Positions 52,953 through 62,220 of a stretch of 64,000 bases of DNA are shown here, one piece after another; position 1 is the stretch's first letter; every line of letters starts with the position of its first letter. The notes below the pieces were generated by a model. That model was not told the origin of the DNA, made no database searches, and saw only the letters and a list, made by a program, of their open reading frames with translations. Origin of the DNA: Hydrogenophaga sp. 2FB (GTDB lineage: Bacteria > Pseudomonadota > Gammaproteobacteria > Burkholderiales > Burkholderiaceae_C); contig NZ_SCML01000003.1 of NCBI RefSeq assembly GCF_005503365.1, forward strand, positions 144,476 through 208,475. Reading direction: 5' to 3'. Both the position numbers and the translations under genes were made by a program.

Positions 52953-54275
52953 TCAGGGCCTCGGCAAGTCAAAGGTGAACTCCGTCCAGTGGCCTGCTTC
53001 GCTCTCCACCGCCAGCGTGCCACCATGGCGCTGCACGATGCCGTAGCTCACGCTCAGGCCCAGCCCGAGGCCGGCACCGACGTCGCGGGTGGTGAAGAAG
53101 GGCTCGAACACGCGTTCCATGTTCTCGGGCGCGATGCCCATGCCGTTGTCGCGCACGGATACGCACAGGCGCTTGTCGCGGGAGGCCACGCGGATGTCGA
53201 TCCGGGGCGTTTCGCGTTGAGCGGCGGTGATCGCGTGGGCGGCATTGCTGAAGAGGTTGATCAGCACGCCGATGATGGCGGGTTCGTCGCCCATCACGTG
53301 GGAGTCCTGGGGAAGGTCCACGTTGACCTCGATGCCCTTGAGTTCGTGGCCCGCCAGCCGCAGGCCCGAACGCACCGCGTTCTCCAGCAGGAACAGCCGC
53401 AGGCCGTCCTGGCCGGGCTTCTGGTACGCGAAGGTCTTGAGGTCGGAGACGATGTTCTGGATGCGCTGCATGCCCTCGCGCGCGTCGACCAGGCTCTCCT
53501 TGAGCATGGTGTCGGCTTCGGTGGCGGGTGAGGTCAACCCCATGTTGATGGCCATGAGGCTGTAGTTCACCGGGTTGTTGAGTTCGTGCAGCAAACCCGC
53601 CGAGAGCGTGCCGATGGCCGCCATTTTTTCGCGCTGCAGCAACTGGCCCTTGACTTCGGCCAGGGTGTCGTTGATCTGCTTGAGCGATTCGTTCTTCTCG
53701 GACACCTGTCTTTGCAGCGCAAACATGTTGAAGCGGCCGCGCTCGTTGAAGTAGGTGCAGAACGAACTGATGGTGGCGGAGAACAGGATGAACAGCGAGA
53801 TGCCGGCGAACTGGCTGAAGTCTTTCAACCCCTCGGGGTGGAAATAGCAGGCCAGGGCATACAGCGCGTAGGTGAACAGGCCGAAGGTGAGGCTTTCCAG
53901 GAAGGCGATGGGCAGGATGATGCCGGTGGCATAGAGCGCCAGGTGCAGGCCGACGAAGTAGATCGAGTCCACCCCGTTGGTGACCCAGATCATCCAGGCG
54001 ATCATGATCTGCGGCAGCGCCAGCCACACGAGTGTGAGGGGCCGCACCCAGCGCAGCCCGATCGGCGAATGCAACATCCAGAGGATGACCAGCGTCAGAC
54101 CGGCCACCAGGAAACGCGCTGGCGCCAGGGTGCTGAAGGACTCGGCGTACAGCGTGTAGTCCAGCCCCAGGCCCATCAGCACCAACACGATCGAGACGAT
54201 CGAACCCGCCTTGCTATAGGCAAGCCGGAACTCGCTGAGTTGCTGGTGGTAGGGCGACAAGGCGGCTGGCGTCAT
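52953..54275 (-). CDS. phcS: Membrane sensor histidine kinase PhcS
   Basis: A 440-residue kinase with about six transmembrane helices in residues 20-175 and no large periplasmic domain, as expected for a sensor of a hydrophobic signal. H230 lies in the HisKA motif GLLHELNNPV. The HATPase domain has NLFSNAAHAI, DNGMGIAP and GLGLGLSVSYGIV. Helix-only input plus HATPase fits PhcS, the receptor kinase for 3-hydroxy fatty acid methyl esters. It starts 13 bases after phcB and abuts phcR. Signal identity cannot be read from sequence. Confidence 0.83.
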   Translation of the reverse strand: MTPAALSPYHQQLSEFRLAYSKAGSIVSIVLVLMGLGLDYTLYAESFSTLAPARFLVAGLTLVILWMLHSPIGLRWVRPLTLVWLALPQIMIAWMIWVTNGVDSIYFVGLHLALYATGIILPIAFLESLTFGLFTYALYALACYFHPEGLKDFSQFAGISLFILFSATISSFCTYFNERGRFNMFALQRQVSEKNESLKQINDTLAEVKGQLLQREKMAAIGTLSAGLLHELNNPVNYSLMAINMGLTSPATEADTMLKESLVDAREGMQRIQNIVSDLKTFAYQKPGQDGLRLFLLENAVRSGLRLAGHELKGIEVNVDLPQDSHVMGDEPAIIGVLINLFSNAAHAITAAQRETPRIDIRVASRDKRLCVSVRDNGMGIAPENMERVFEPFFTTRDVGAGLGLGLSVSYGIVQRHGGTLAVESEAGHWTEFTFDLPRP

Positions 54276-54288
54276 GCGTGGCGTGGCC

Positions 54289-55695
54289 TCAGGTTTTCTC
54301 GGGCAGGCGGAATTCCGCGAAGACGTTGACACCCGTGACATCGGTGAAGATGCGGGTGCCCTCGCGCGGCTCGGGCAGCACGGCTTCCAGGCCTTTCTCG
54401 TCGCGGTAGATCAGGTGCCACTCCAGAAGGTGCTCCATCACGTTCTTCTGCGGGTTGACCGAGTGCACGTTGGTGACCATCACCGAACCACCGGGGCGGG
54501 TGCGCACCACGAAGTAGTCGAGCAGGCGCGAGCAGACCTTGTCGGTGAGGTAATCGAACAGGCCGGCGCAGTAGACGAAATCGAACACGCCGGCGTCCAG
54601 GCTGTCGTCGCGCTTGGATGCGCGCTTGAGCAACTGGTGCACCGACTCGTGCACGTAGTGCACTTCCACCGGACGCCCGCCGGTCTTGGCGGCGGCTTCG
54701 ATGCACGACCGGGTGTACTCCAGCGTGACCTCGCTGAAATCCAGCAAGGTGAATTCCAGGCTGGACGCATTGGGGTCCGTGGCGATGAAGCGCTGAATTT
54801 CGATGGCGGGGCCGCACGCGACGTTGAGCACGCGCACCTTGCGTCCCTCTTTCTGGGCCAGCGCGGCGGCGCGGCCGAGGTACTCGACCAGGATCTCGAT
54901 GCGGTTGCGGTGCGCCTCGGCCACCGCGGCCTTCAGGAAGAAGGCGTTAATGATTTGGAAATAGGTGCTGTTGCCCTGGCGGGGGTCGGCCAGGATCTGG
55001 TTGACCATTTCGTAGTCACCCGCGTAGCCCAAGGGCTTGGCGAAGGTGCGGTACACGAAGGGCGCGCGCAGCAGCAGCGGGTGCAGCGCGGTCTGCGCGA
55101 AGTTGCGGTGGGCCACGGAGTCTTCTTCCGGCACCGCGGCGCCTTCGGCTTCGAGCGAGACGAAATACTCGGCGCCCTTCTTCATGATGGGCTCGGCCAG
55201 CTCGCTGAACACGTCGGCGCGGATGCGCCCGTCCGGCTCGCGCGGCAGAAGGGTCGACATGTCGGCCTGGTCGGTCCAGCGCGCGGTCTCCGCGAGGAAG
55301 GAGCGAAACTCGCTGATGGTGACCTGGTAGCTCCGTTTGATCTTGAAGCGCTCCTGCCAATCGGCCACGAAGCGCTCGGCCTCGCCGCGCACCTGGCTGA
55401 TGTCGCCGCGGATGGCGTTGAGGTCCAGCCACTCGTCGATCAAGGCCACGGACACCACGGCCATCAGCCCGGTGTTGAGCAAGCTGACCACCACGGCCTT
55501 GCCCTTGTAGATGATCTGGTCGCCCGAGCGGATGGTCAGCTCGTTGAGTACCTCACTGACCTGGACGATGGAATACGGGTTGTAGATCTCCATCACCAGG
55601 GAACGGCGCTGCAGGCTGGTCAGGGTGCCGCGCGCGCTTTCTCCCTGGCTGTTGCGAAAGGTGACGACGTGATCGAAGGGACGCTGTAGGTACAC
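54289..55695 (-). CDS. phcB: SAM-dependent methyltransferase PhcB (3-hydroxy fatty acid methyl ester synthase type)
   Basis: A protein of about 468 residues. The N-terminus (FDHVVTFRNSQGESARGTLTSLQRRSLVMEIYNPYSIVQVSE, split) resembles a PilZ-like beta-barrel. A helical middle part follows, then a class I methyltransferase: motif I VLNVACGPA, then TLLDFSEVTLEYT and FVYCAGLFDYL. PhcB-type enzymes methylate 3-hydroxy fatty acids to the quorum-sensing signal. The start is uncertain: GTG at 55695 is chosen (N-VYLQRPF); a TTG at 55782 would run into a hairpin. First gene of the phcBSRQ-like operon. Confidence 0.78.
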   Translation of the reverse strand: MYLQRPFDHVVTFRNSQGESARGTLTSLQRRSLVMEIYNPYSIVQVSEVLNELTIRSGDQIIYKGKAVVVSLLNTGLMAVVSVALIDEWLDLNAIRGDISQVRGEAERFVADWQERFKIKRSYQVTISEFRSFLAETARWTDQADMSTLLPREPDGRIRADVFSELAEPIMKKGAEYFVSLEAEGAAVPEEDSVAHRNFAQTALHPLLLRAPFVYRTFAKPLGYAGDYEMVNQILADPRQGNSTYFQIINAFFLKAAVAEAHRNRIEILVEYLGRAAALAQKEGRKVRVLNVACGPAIEIQRFIATDPNASSLEFTLLDFSEVTLEYTRSCIEAAAKTGGRPVEVHYVHESVHQLLKRASKRDDSLDAGVFDFVYCAGLFDYLTDKVCSRLLDYFVVRTRPGGSVMVTNVHSVNPQKNVMEHLLEWHLIYRDEKGLEAVLPEPREGTRIFTDVTGVNVFAEFRLPEKT

Positions 55696-55719
55696 GTTGA
55701 GGCCAGTTGACTGATGGGC

Positions 55720-55743
55720 GGGGCAGTTGCTTCGCACTGCCCC
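55720..55743 (-). promoter_or_regulatory. Perfect 8-bp hairpin upstream of phcB
   Basis: GGGGCAGT (55720-55727) and ACTGCCCC (55736-55743) around the 8-base loop tgcttcgc. It lies 25 bases before the chosen phcB start. It may be a leader hairpin or operator controlling the operon. A second small hairpin, CCCCGC-ca-GCGGGG (55786-55799), follows the htpG stop and may terminate htpG, though it lacks a T-run. Confidence 0.5.
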
Positions 55744-55810
55744 TCGATGGACTCCCAGGGCCCCGAGTGTAGTCAACCGCAAGCGCCCCGCCAGCGGGGA
55801 GTCCCTGCAA

Positions 55811-57757
55811 TCAAATTAGCAGCGTATTAACCCGTTTGACGTATGCCGCGGGGTCGTCGGGCAGCCCGCCTTCGGCCAGCAGCGCCTGGTCGAACAGGAT
55901 GTGGGCCAGATCGTCGAAGTGCGCGGAGCCTTCGAGCTTCTTCACCAGCGCGTGCTCGGCGTTGACTTCCAGAATCGGACGCACCTGCGGCGCGGGCTGG
56001 CCGGCCTGCTTGAGCATGCGGGCCAGCTGCGTCGAGTAGTCGCCGTCTTCCACCACCAGGCAGGCCGGCGAGTCGACCAGGCGCGAAGTGACGCGCACGT
56101 CCTTGGCCTTGTCCTTGAGGCTTTCCTTGAGGCGTTCGAGCACGGGCTTGAAGGTTTCGGCCGCGGCCTCGGCGGCTTTTTTCTCTTCTTCGTCCTGCAG
56201 CGAGCCCAGGTCCACCGCACCCTTGGCCACGCTTTGCAGCGGCGTGCCATCGAATTCGTTGAGGAAGGACAGCGCCCACTCGTCCACGCGGTCGGTCATC
56301 AGCAACACCTCGATGCCCTTCTTGCGGAACACCTCGAGCTGCGGGCTGTTCTGCGCGGCGGCACGGTTGTCGGCGGTGATGTAGTAAATCGCGGCCTGGC
56401 CTTCCTTCATGCGGGCCTTGTAGTCGGCCAGCGCGGTCAGCTCGGTGCCGTGGGTGCTGGCAAAACGCAGCAGCTTGGCGATCTTGTCGCGGTTGGCGAA
56501 GTCTTCGCCCAGGCCTTCCTTGAGCACCGCGCCGAACTCGGCGTAGAACGTCGTGTACTTGCCCACGTCCTTCCCGGCGGCGGCCTTGTCTTCCGCCGAC
56601 ACCACGTCGGTCACGCCATCGGCGCTTTCGGTGGCTTGCGGCGCCTTGTCTTTCTTGGCCAGGTCTTCCAGCATGGCCAGCACGCGGCGCGTATTGCCTT
56701 CGCGGATCGCCTTCACGTCGCGGCTTTCCTGCAACAGCTCGCGGCTCACGTTGAGCGGCAGGTCGGCCGAGTCGACCACGCCCTTGACCCAGCGCAGGTA
56801 CGAAGGCATGAGCGCCTCGGCCTCGTCCATGATGAAGACGCGCTTGACGTAGAGCTTGATGCCGGCCTTGCGGTCGCGGTTCCACAGGTCTTGCGGTGCC
56901 TTGGCCGGTATGTAGAGCAGTTGCGTGTACTCGGTGCTGCCCTCGACGCGGTTGTGGCTCCAGGCCAGCGGCGCCTCGGTGTCGTAGCTCAGGTTCTTGT
57001 AGAACTCGGCGTACTGCTCGTCGCTCACGTCCTTCTTGCTGCGCGCCCACAGCGCGTTGGCGGAGTTGACGGCTTCCCATTCGTCCTGGCGCACGTAGGC
57101 GCTTTTCTCGGCGTCCCATTCTTCCTTCTGCATGAGGATGGGCAGGCTGATGTGGTCGGAGTACTTGCCGATGATGGACTTGAGCTTCCAGCGGTCGAGG
57201 TAGTCGCTTGCGTCGTCGCGCAGGTGCAGGATGACGCTGGTGCCGCGCGCGGCGCGCTCGATGGTCTCGACTTCAAAGTCGCCGGTGCCGCCGCTGGTCC
57301 AGCGCACGCCTTCGGCCGCCGGCAGGCCGGCGCGTCGCGATTCGACGGTGATCTTGTCGGCCACGATGAAGCCGGAGTAGAAGCCCACGCCGAACTGGCC
57401 AATGAGTTGCGCGTCCTGCTTCTGGTCGCCGCTCAGGCGGCTCATGAAATCCTTGGTACCGCTCTTGGCAATCGTGCCCAGGTGGTCGATGGCCTCCTGC
57501 GCGCTCATGCCGATGCCGTTGTCGCTGATGGTGATCGTCTTGGCGTCGCGGTCGAAATCCACGCGCACGTCGAGGTTGGGCGCGTCTTCGAACAGGGCCG
57601 CGTTGTTCAGCGCTTCGAAGCGCAGCTTGTCGCAGGCGTCGGACGCGTTGGACACCAGCTCGCGCAAGAAGATGTCGGGGTTCGAATACAGCGAATGCGT
57701 GACCAGGTGCAGCAGCTGTGCCACCTCGGCCTGGAAGGAGAGGGTTTGTTTGCTCAT
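55811..57757 (-). CDS. htpG: Chaperone protein HtpG (Hsp90)
   Basis: A 648-residue cytoplasmic ATP-dependent chaperone. The N-terminal GHKL ATPase domain has [29 protein letters not shown] and GQFGVGFYS. The middle domain includes SREILQ-type [10 protein letters not shown] and the C-terminal domain dimerises. Length is near the E. coli protein (624). The ATG at 57757 begins MSKQTLSFQ as in homologs. A sigma-32-type promoter lies upstream at 57824-57850. It sits upstream of the phc operon on the same strand, but a separate unit is likely. Confidence 0.97.
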   Translation of the reverse strand: MSKQTLSFQAEVAQLLHLVTHSLYSNPDIFLRELVSNASDACDKLRFEALNNAALFEDAPNLDVRVDFDRDAKTITISDNGIGMSAQEAIDHLGTIAKSGTKDFMSRLSGDQKQDAQLIGQFGVGFYSGFIVADKITVESRRAGLPAAEGVRWTSGGTGDFEVETIERAARGTSVILHLRDDASDYLDRWKLKSIIGKYSDHISLPILMQKEEWDAEKSAYVRQDEWEAVNSANALWARSKKDVSDEQYAEFYKNLSYDTEAPLAWSHNRVEGSTEYTQLLYIPAKAPQDLWNRDRKAGIKLYVKRVFIMDEAEALMPSYLRWVKGVVDSADLPLNVSRELLQESRDVKAIREGNTRRVLAMLEDLAKKDKAPQATESADGVTDVVSAEDKAAAGKDVGKYTTFYAEFGAVLKEGLGEDFANRDKIAKLLRFASTHGTELTALADYKARMKEGQAAIYYITADNRAAAQNSPQLEVFRKKGIEVLLMTDRVDEWALSFLNEFDGTPLQSVAKGAVDLGSLQDEEEKKAAEAAAETFKPVLERLKESLKDKAKDVRVTSRLVDSPACLVVEDGDYSTQLARMLKQAGQPAPQVRPILEVNAEHALVKKLEGSAHFDDLAHILFDQALLAEGGLPDDPAAYVKRVNTLLI

Positions 57758-57823
57758 GGGAGTCGACTGGCTTGAAGTCAAAAGAAAACGCGCTGGGCTT
57801 GGAGCCGCGCAGCAGGAGGCGGA

Positions 57824-57850
57824 ATTATGGGCTGTTCGAGGAACTTCAAG
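57824..57850 (-). promoter_or_regulatory. RpoH (sigma-32)-type heat-shock promoter of htpG
   Basis: On the minus strand a -35-like CTTGAAG (57850-57844) is followed after 12 bases by a -10-like CCCATAAT (57831-57824). The sigma-32 consensus is CTTGAAA, 11-16 bases, CCCCATnT. It lies 66 bases before the htpG ATG in the short intergenic gap after the hydrolase gene. Confidence 0.72.
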
Positions 57851-57876
57851 CGCCGCGCGAACACCCGGCGCGAAAG

Positions 57877-59154
57877 TCAGTCGATCGGCTCGTCCGACGG
57901 CGGCGCCAGCCATTGCAGCAGTTGCTGCGCCACCACAGGGCTGGAGAGCAACTCCAGGTGCCCCGTTCGGTACACCGTGCGTTGGCTGCCGCGCGCGAAC
58001 ACCAGGCGGCGCCGGGGTTCGTCGTGCTGGCCCAACGCGCTGCGCAGCGGCACCAGGCCGTCGCCATTCAGGCGCTCGGCCAGCAGGCCGCGCTGCGGTG
58101 CGAGCGTGGCGGCCACGGTGAAACAGGCCACGCCCTCGGGCAGCGGCAAGGGCTCGCGGTGGTCCAGCGCGGAGTCGAAGCGCTCGCGCCCGGCCCAGTC
58201 CGCATCGCGCACATGGCCGTGGCGCAGATCGGTGATGCCGGCGCTGCGCAACTGGCCCAGACGCGCAAAGGGCGCGGTGAACGGCGTGGCGGCGAGCAGC
58301 ACATCCACCCCGTGCCCCGCGCGCTCCAGCGGCGCCCCGTGGTGCGGCGTGCCCAGGAAGATCAGGTGCTTGAGCTTCGAGCGCCAGCTCAAGCCGGCGT
58401 GTGCGGCCTCCTCGCAGGCGGCGCGCGCCACCAGGCCACCCATGCTGTGCCCGATGAGGGTGATCGATTCCAGCGGCACCGGCCATTGCAGGGCGAGCGA
58501 CGCCAGTTGGCGCGCGAGATCGCGGCCGTTGGTGGAGGTGTGCAGGCCACTGTTGTAGCGCAGGTACACCGGCGTGGCGCCCAGCGCCTGCGCGAGAAAC
58601 GCGCCGTGGTCGTGCCCGTGGCGCAACCATTGCGTGTCGTTCATGCACAGCCCATGCAACAGCACGAGCAGGTGGGGCGATGCGGGCGCCAGGCGCTCCT
58701 GCAGCCACGCCGGCCGATCCAGCGGCAGGCGCTGGCCTTTGTGGCGCAGTTCCATGGGCTGAACCAAGGGGTTGGCGGTTTCCAGCAGGCGATCGCCCAG
58801 CACGCCGTTGAGCGCGGCCAACACGGCTTCGCGAGCGGGCGAGGGTGCTGGGTGGTGGGCCGGGTCGTCCACGAGCGGCAGCAGCGAGGCGAGCGCGCTG
58901 TCCAGCCCATGGCCCACGAGCTGCGTGACGCCGCGAATGCCCTGGTAGATCTGGCCGGTCAGGCCGGCCGTGCGTTGCGGCGCGGCGCCCGCCGGCAGGC
59001 CCAGCCGGGCGCGCACCGCCTGGTGCACGCCCTCGGCGATGCCGATCACCTCGGTCGTGGCCTGCGTCGCCAGGCGCAGCGCGGCCTGCAGATCGCTGGG
59101 GCGCACGTGCCGCAGCAAGGCGTCACGGCCGGGCTTGGGTTTGAGCGTGTCCAT
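57877..59154 (-). CDS. Alpha/beta hydrolase of the esterase/lipase family
   Basis: A 425-residue protein, longer than usual for a lipase. About 165 N-terminal residues form a helical region ([18 protein letters not shown]). The alpha/beta hydrolase fold begins with [15 protein letters not shown] (the oxyanion HG). The nucleophile elbow is GHSMGG with the catalytic serine, and TGHLELLSS holds the histidine near the C-terminus. No signal peptide, so probably cytoplasmic. Substrate unknown; the HG and GHSMGG pattern fits esterases or lipases (PGAP-type name esterase/lipase). The ATG at 59154 is chosen. Confidence 0.85.
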   Translation of the reverse strand: MDTLKPKPGRDALLRHVRPSDLQAALRLATQATTEVIGIAEGVHQAVRARLGLPAGAAPQRTAGLTGQIYQGIRGVTQLVGHGLDSALASLLPLVDDPAHHPAPSPAREAVLAALNGVLGDRLLETANPLVQPMELRHKGQRLPLDRPAWLQERLAPASPHLLVLLHGLCMNDTQWLRHGHDHGAFLAQALGATPVYLRYNSGLHTSTNGRDLARQLASLALQWPVPLESITLIGHSMGGLVARAACEEAAHAGLSWRSKLKHLIFLGTPHHGAPLERAGHGVDVLLAATPFTAPFARLGQLRSAGITDLRHGHVRDADWAGRERFDSALDHREPLPLPEGVACFTVAATLAPQRGLLAERLNGDGLVPLRSALGQHDEPRRRLVFARGSQRTVYRTGHLELLSSPVVAQQLLQWLAPPSDEPID

Positions 59155-59222
59155 GGGCCATTGTGGCCCCGGTGTGGTTTTGTGTGTGTGACAGGATGCG
59201 GCCCCGCCCGGGGCCATGCACA

Positions 59223-60641
59223 TCAGGCAGTGTGCGGGTGCCGGGCCGATTCATAGAGCGAACGCGCCAGCGCACGGTGGCGCACCAGCAGGGGTTCGAT
59301 CTCCATGCCGACCAGGCGCCCGTCGCGCACGCGCACGCGGCCGTTGATCACGCTCAGCGCCGCGTCGGCGCTCTGGCAGAACACCAGGGCGGCGACCGGG
59401 TCGTGGCCAGCGCCCGCGTGCGTCACGCCGCGCAGGTCGAAGGCCACCAGGTCGGCCGACATGCCGGGCATCAAGGCCCCGATGTCGTCCCGCCCCAGCA
59501 CACGCGCACCGCCCAGCGTGGCGATCTCCAGCGCCTCGCGCGCGGTAAGCGCGCTCGGGCCGAAGCCCACGCGCTGCAGCAGCATGGCCTGGCGCACCTC
59601 GCCCAGCATGTGCGCGCCGTCGTTCGAGGCGCTGCCATCCACACCCAACCCCACCGGCACGCCGGCACGCCGCATCGCGCCCACTGGGGCGATGCCGGAA
59701 CCCAGCCGCATGTTGGAACAGGGGCAATGCGCCACGCCGGTGCCGGTGCGGCCGAACAACGCGATGCCGGCAGGGTCGAGCTTGACGCAGTGGGCATGCC
59801 ACACATCGCGACCGACCCAGCCGAGGTCTTCGGCGTACTCGGCCGGCGTCATGCCGAACTTCTCGCGCGAGTAGGCGACGTCGTTGTCGTTTTCCGCCAG
59901 GTGAGTGTGCAGCGACACGCCGTGCGAACGCGCCAGCACGGCGGACTCGCGCATCAGGTCGCGCGAAACCGAGAACGGCGAGCACGGCGCGAGCACGATG
60001 CGCCGCATGCTGTGGCGCGAGGCGTCGTGCCAGCGGCCGATGAGCCGCTCGCTGTCGGCCAGGATCGCAGCTTCCGTTTCCACCAGCGAGTCCGGCGGCA
60101 AGCCGCCGGCGCTGCGGCCCACGCTCATGCTGCCGCGCGCGGCATGGAAGCGCATGCCCATGGCGTCGGCCGCTTCGATGGAATCGTCCAGCCGCGAGCC
60201 GTTGGGGAACAGATAGAGGTGGTCGCTGGTGGTCGTGCAACCCGAGAGCAGGAGTTCGGCCATCGCCGTTTGCGTGGACACGCGCACCATCTCGGGCGTG
60301 AGTTGTGCCCACAGCAGGTACAGGTTGGTGAGCCAGCCAAACAGCTCGGCGTCCTGCGCTTCTGGCACCACGCGCGTGAGGCTCTGGTACATGTGGTGGT
60401 GCGTGTTCACCAGGCCCGGCATCAGCACGTGGCCTGGCAGGTCGATCGCTTCGGCGCTGCCGCTGGCGATGGCTTCGCGCCACGGCGCCGGCAGATCCGC
60501 AGTAGGCCCCACCCACTCGATCGCCGGGCCATTCACCACCACCGCGCCATCGGCGATCTCGCGCCGCTGGGCGTCCATGGTGACGACCACGTCGGCGTGG
60601 CGAAGGACCAGCGGGCGGGTTCCGTGAAGGGCAAGACTCAT
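59223..60641 (-). CDS. 8-oxoguanine deaminase-like amidohydrolase
   Basis: A 472-residue amidohydrolase-superfamily deaminase (guanine/cytosine deaminase, AtzA/TrzN-like). The metal-binding HxH is at GLVNTHHHMYQS (81-83). LAPCSPFSVS, HTHLAEND and AHCVKLD carry the further histidines, and GLGVDGSASND holds the metal-binding aspartate. The APCSPF and HMYQSLTR segments match 8-oxoguanine deaminases, which turn 8-oxoguanine to uric acid. The start at 60641 lies 1 base after the permease stop; an ATG at 60656 is possible. Downstream of the purine-type permease, consistent with purine salvage or catabolism. Confidence 0.85.
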   Translation of the reverse strand: MSLALHGTRPLVLRHADVVVTMDAQRREIADGAVVVNGPAIEWVGPTADLPAPWREAIASGSAEAIDLPGHVLMPGLVNTHHHMYQSLTRVVPEAQDAELFGWLTNLYLLWAQLTPEMVRVSTQTAMAELLLSGCTTTSDHLYLFPNGSRLDDSIEAADAMGMRFHAARGSMSVGRSAGGLPPDSLVETEAAILADSERLIGRWHDASRHSMRRIVLAPCSPFSVSRDLMRESAVLARSHGVSLHTHLAENDNDVAYSREKFGMTPAEYAEDLGWVGRDVWHAHCVKLDPAGIALFGRTGTGVAHCPCSNMRLGSGIAPVGAMRRAGVPVGLGVDGSASNDGAHMLGEVRQAMLLQRVGFGPSALTAREALEIATLGGARVLGRDDIGALMPGMSADLVAFDLRGVTHAGAGHDPVAALVFCQSADAALSVINGRVRVRDGRLVGMEIEPLLVRHRALARSLYESARHPHTA

Positions 60642-60642
60642 G

Positions 60643-62067
60643 TCATTCGGTTCCATGTGAAGTGCGCGCGGCCAGCGCGAAAGAGCGTTCCCGGGAGAGC
60701 ACGCCGTGGTAGAAAAGATTCAGCACCACCGCTGCGCAGGTGCCGAGCACGATGCCGCTGTGCGTGAGCGGATGCGTCCACGCCGGCAGGTGCTGGAAAA
60801 AGTTCGGCGACAGCGTGGGGATGAGCCCCAGGCCGATGGAGATCGCGATGACGTAGAGCGCGTGGCGCTCCTTGCCGTAGTCGATGGAACCGAGGATACG
60901 CACGCCGGTGGCGGCCACCATGCCGAACATCACGATGCCCGCGCCACCCAGCACGAACGCGGGCACCGAGGCCACGATGTGCGCGATCTTCGGGAACAGC
61001 GCCAGCAGGATCAGGAAGCCGCCAGCCATCGCCGCCACGTAACGCGAGCGCACGCCGGTCACGGTCACGAGCCCCACGTTTTGCGAGAACGAGGTGTACG
61101 GGAAGGTGTTGAAGATGCCGCCGATCAGCGTGCCCATGCCATCGGCACGCAGGCCACGGGTGAGCAGTTGGGGCGTCATGCGCTTGCCGGTGATCTCGCT
61201 CAATGCCAGGAACATGCCGGTCGATTCGACCAGGGTGATCAACATCACGATGCACATGGAAATGATGGCCGTGAACTCGAAGCGCGGCATGCCGAAATGC
61301 AGCGGCGTGGTCACCGCCACCCAGCTGGCTTCGGCCAGGCCGTCGAACTTCATGTAGCCCAGCGCCAGCGACACCACCACACCCGCCACGATGCCGAGCA
61401 GGATGGCGATGTTGGCCCACAGCCCTTTGCCAAAGCGCGTGATGCCGAGCACCACCAGCAGCACCAGCGCCGCGATGGCGAGCTTGGCCGGGTCGCCGTA
61501 GTCCGGGTTGGTCACGGCGTGGGCCACGCCATCGACCATGCGCGTAACGGTGGGTTGCCCACCCGCCGCCCAGTTGATCGCCACGCCCATCAGCGAGACG
61601 CCGATCAGCGTGATGACGGTGCCTGTGACGAGTGGCGGGAACACGCCCAGCAGCCGTCCCATGAGCGGCGCGACCAGCATGCCGAAGATGCCCGCCGCGA
61701 TGGTGGCGCCGTAAATCGCCTGCAGCCCCAGCGAGGGGTCGAGGCCGATCGCGATCATCGGACCGACGGCCGCGAAGGTCACGCCCATCATCACTGGCAT
61801 GCGGATGCCGAAGCCCCACAGGCCGAGCGCCTGGATCAGCGTGGCGATGCCGGCCACGAAAAGGTCGGCGTTGATGAGGAAGGCGATGTCCGCCTTCGAC
61901 AGGCCCAACGCGCCGCCGACGATGAGCGGCACCGCGACGGTGCCTGCGTACATCACCAGGACGTGCTGCAGGCCCAGGGCCGCGCAGCGTGGAAGGGGCA
62001 CTTTCTGGTCGACCGCGTCGCTTGTCGGGTTGTCTCCGGCGCGGGTCGTTGTGGTTTCGGGAAGCAT
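60643..62067 (-). CDS. NCS2/NAT-family purine permease (xanthine/uric acid type)
   Basis: A 474-residue inner-membrane transporter with about 12-14 helices of the nucleobase-ascorbate (NAT/NCS2) family. Signatures are GLQHVLVMYAGT near residue 30 and NTFPYTSFSQNVGLVTVTGVRSRYV (split), typical of xanthine/uric acid symporters. AAAGG lies 7 bases before the ATG at 62067. The 8-oxoguanine deaminase gene follows 1 base after the stop, so the two form an operon for import and use of oxidised or free purines. Substrate choice between xanthine and urate is not certain. Confidence 0.92.
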   Translation of the reverse strand: MLPETTTTRAGDNPTSDAVDQKVPLPRCAALGLQHVLVMYAGTVAVPLIVGGALGLSKADIAFLINADLFVAGIATLIQALGLWGFGIRMPVMMGVTFAAVGPMIAIGLDPSLGLQAIYGATIAAGIFGMLVAPLMGRLLGVFPPLVTGTVITLIGVSLMGVAINWAAGGQPTVTRMVDGVAHAVTNPDYGDPAKLAIAALVLLVVLGITRFGKGLWANIAILLGIVAGVVVSLALGYMKFDGLAEASWVAVTTPLHFGMPRFEFTAIISMCIVMLITLVESTGMFLALSEITGKRMTPQLLTRGLRADGMGTLIGGIFNTFPYTSFSQNVGLVTVTGVRSRYVAAMAGGFLILLALFPKIAHIVASVPAFVLGGAGIVMFGMVAATGVRILGSIDYGKERHALYVIAISIGLGLIPTLSPNFFQHLPAWTHPLTHSGIVLGTCAAVVLNLFYHGVLSRERSFALAARTSHGTE

Positions 62068-62168
62068 GTGTGGGCCTTTCTGCCGGCTCGCGCACAAGGT
62101 GGCGCATCGACCAGCGGGCGCAGTCTAGGAGCCCTGCCGTGGCAGCGCAAAGTCAATAAATCGCCCCT

Positions 62169-62191
62169 GGTGTGCTCGAAAAGTGCACACC
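62169..62191. promoter_or_regulatory. Dyad GGTGTGC-N9-GCACACC upstream of the purine operon
   Basis: Perfect 7-bp arms in the 153-base gap between the LysR gene and the permease, about 100 bases before the permease start. It could be the LysR binding site or part of a terminator of the LysR gene; there is no T-run. Confidence 0.45.
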
Positions 62192-62220
62192 CTCTCAAGC
62201 CCCCCTCTCGAGCCCTCTTT

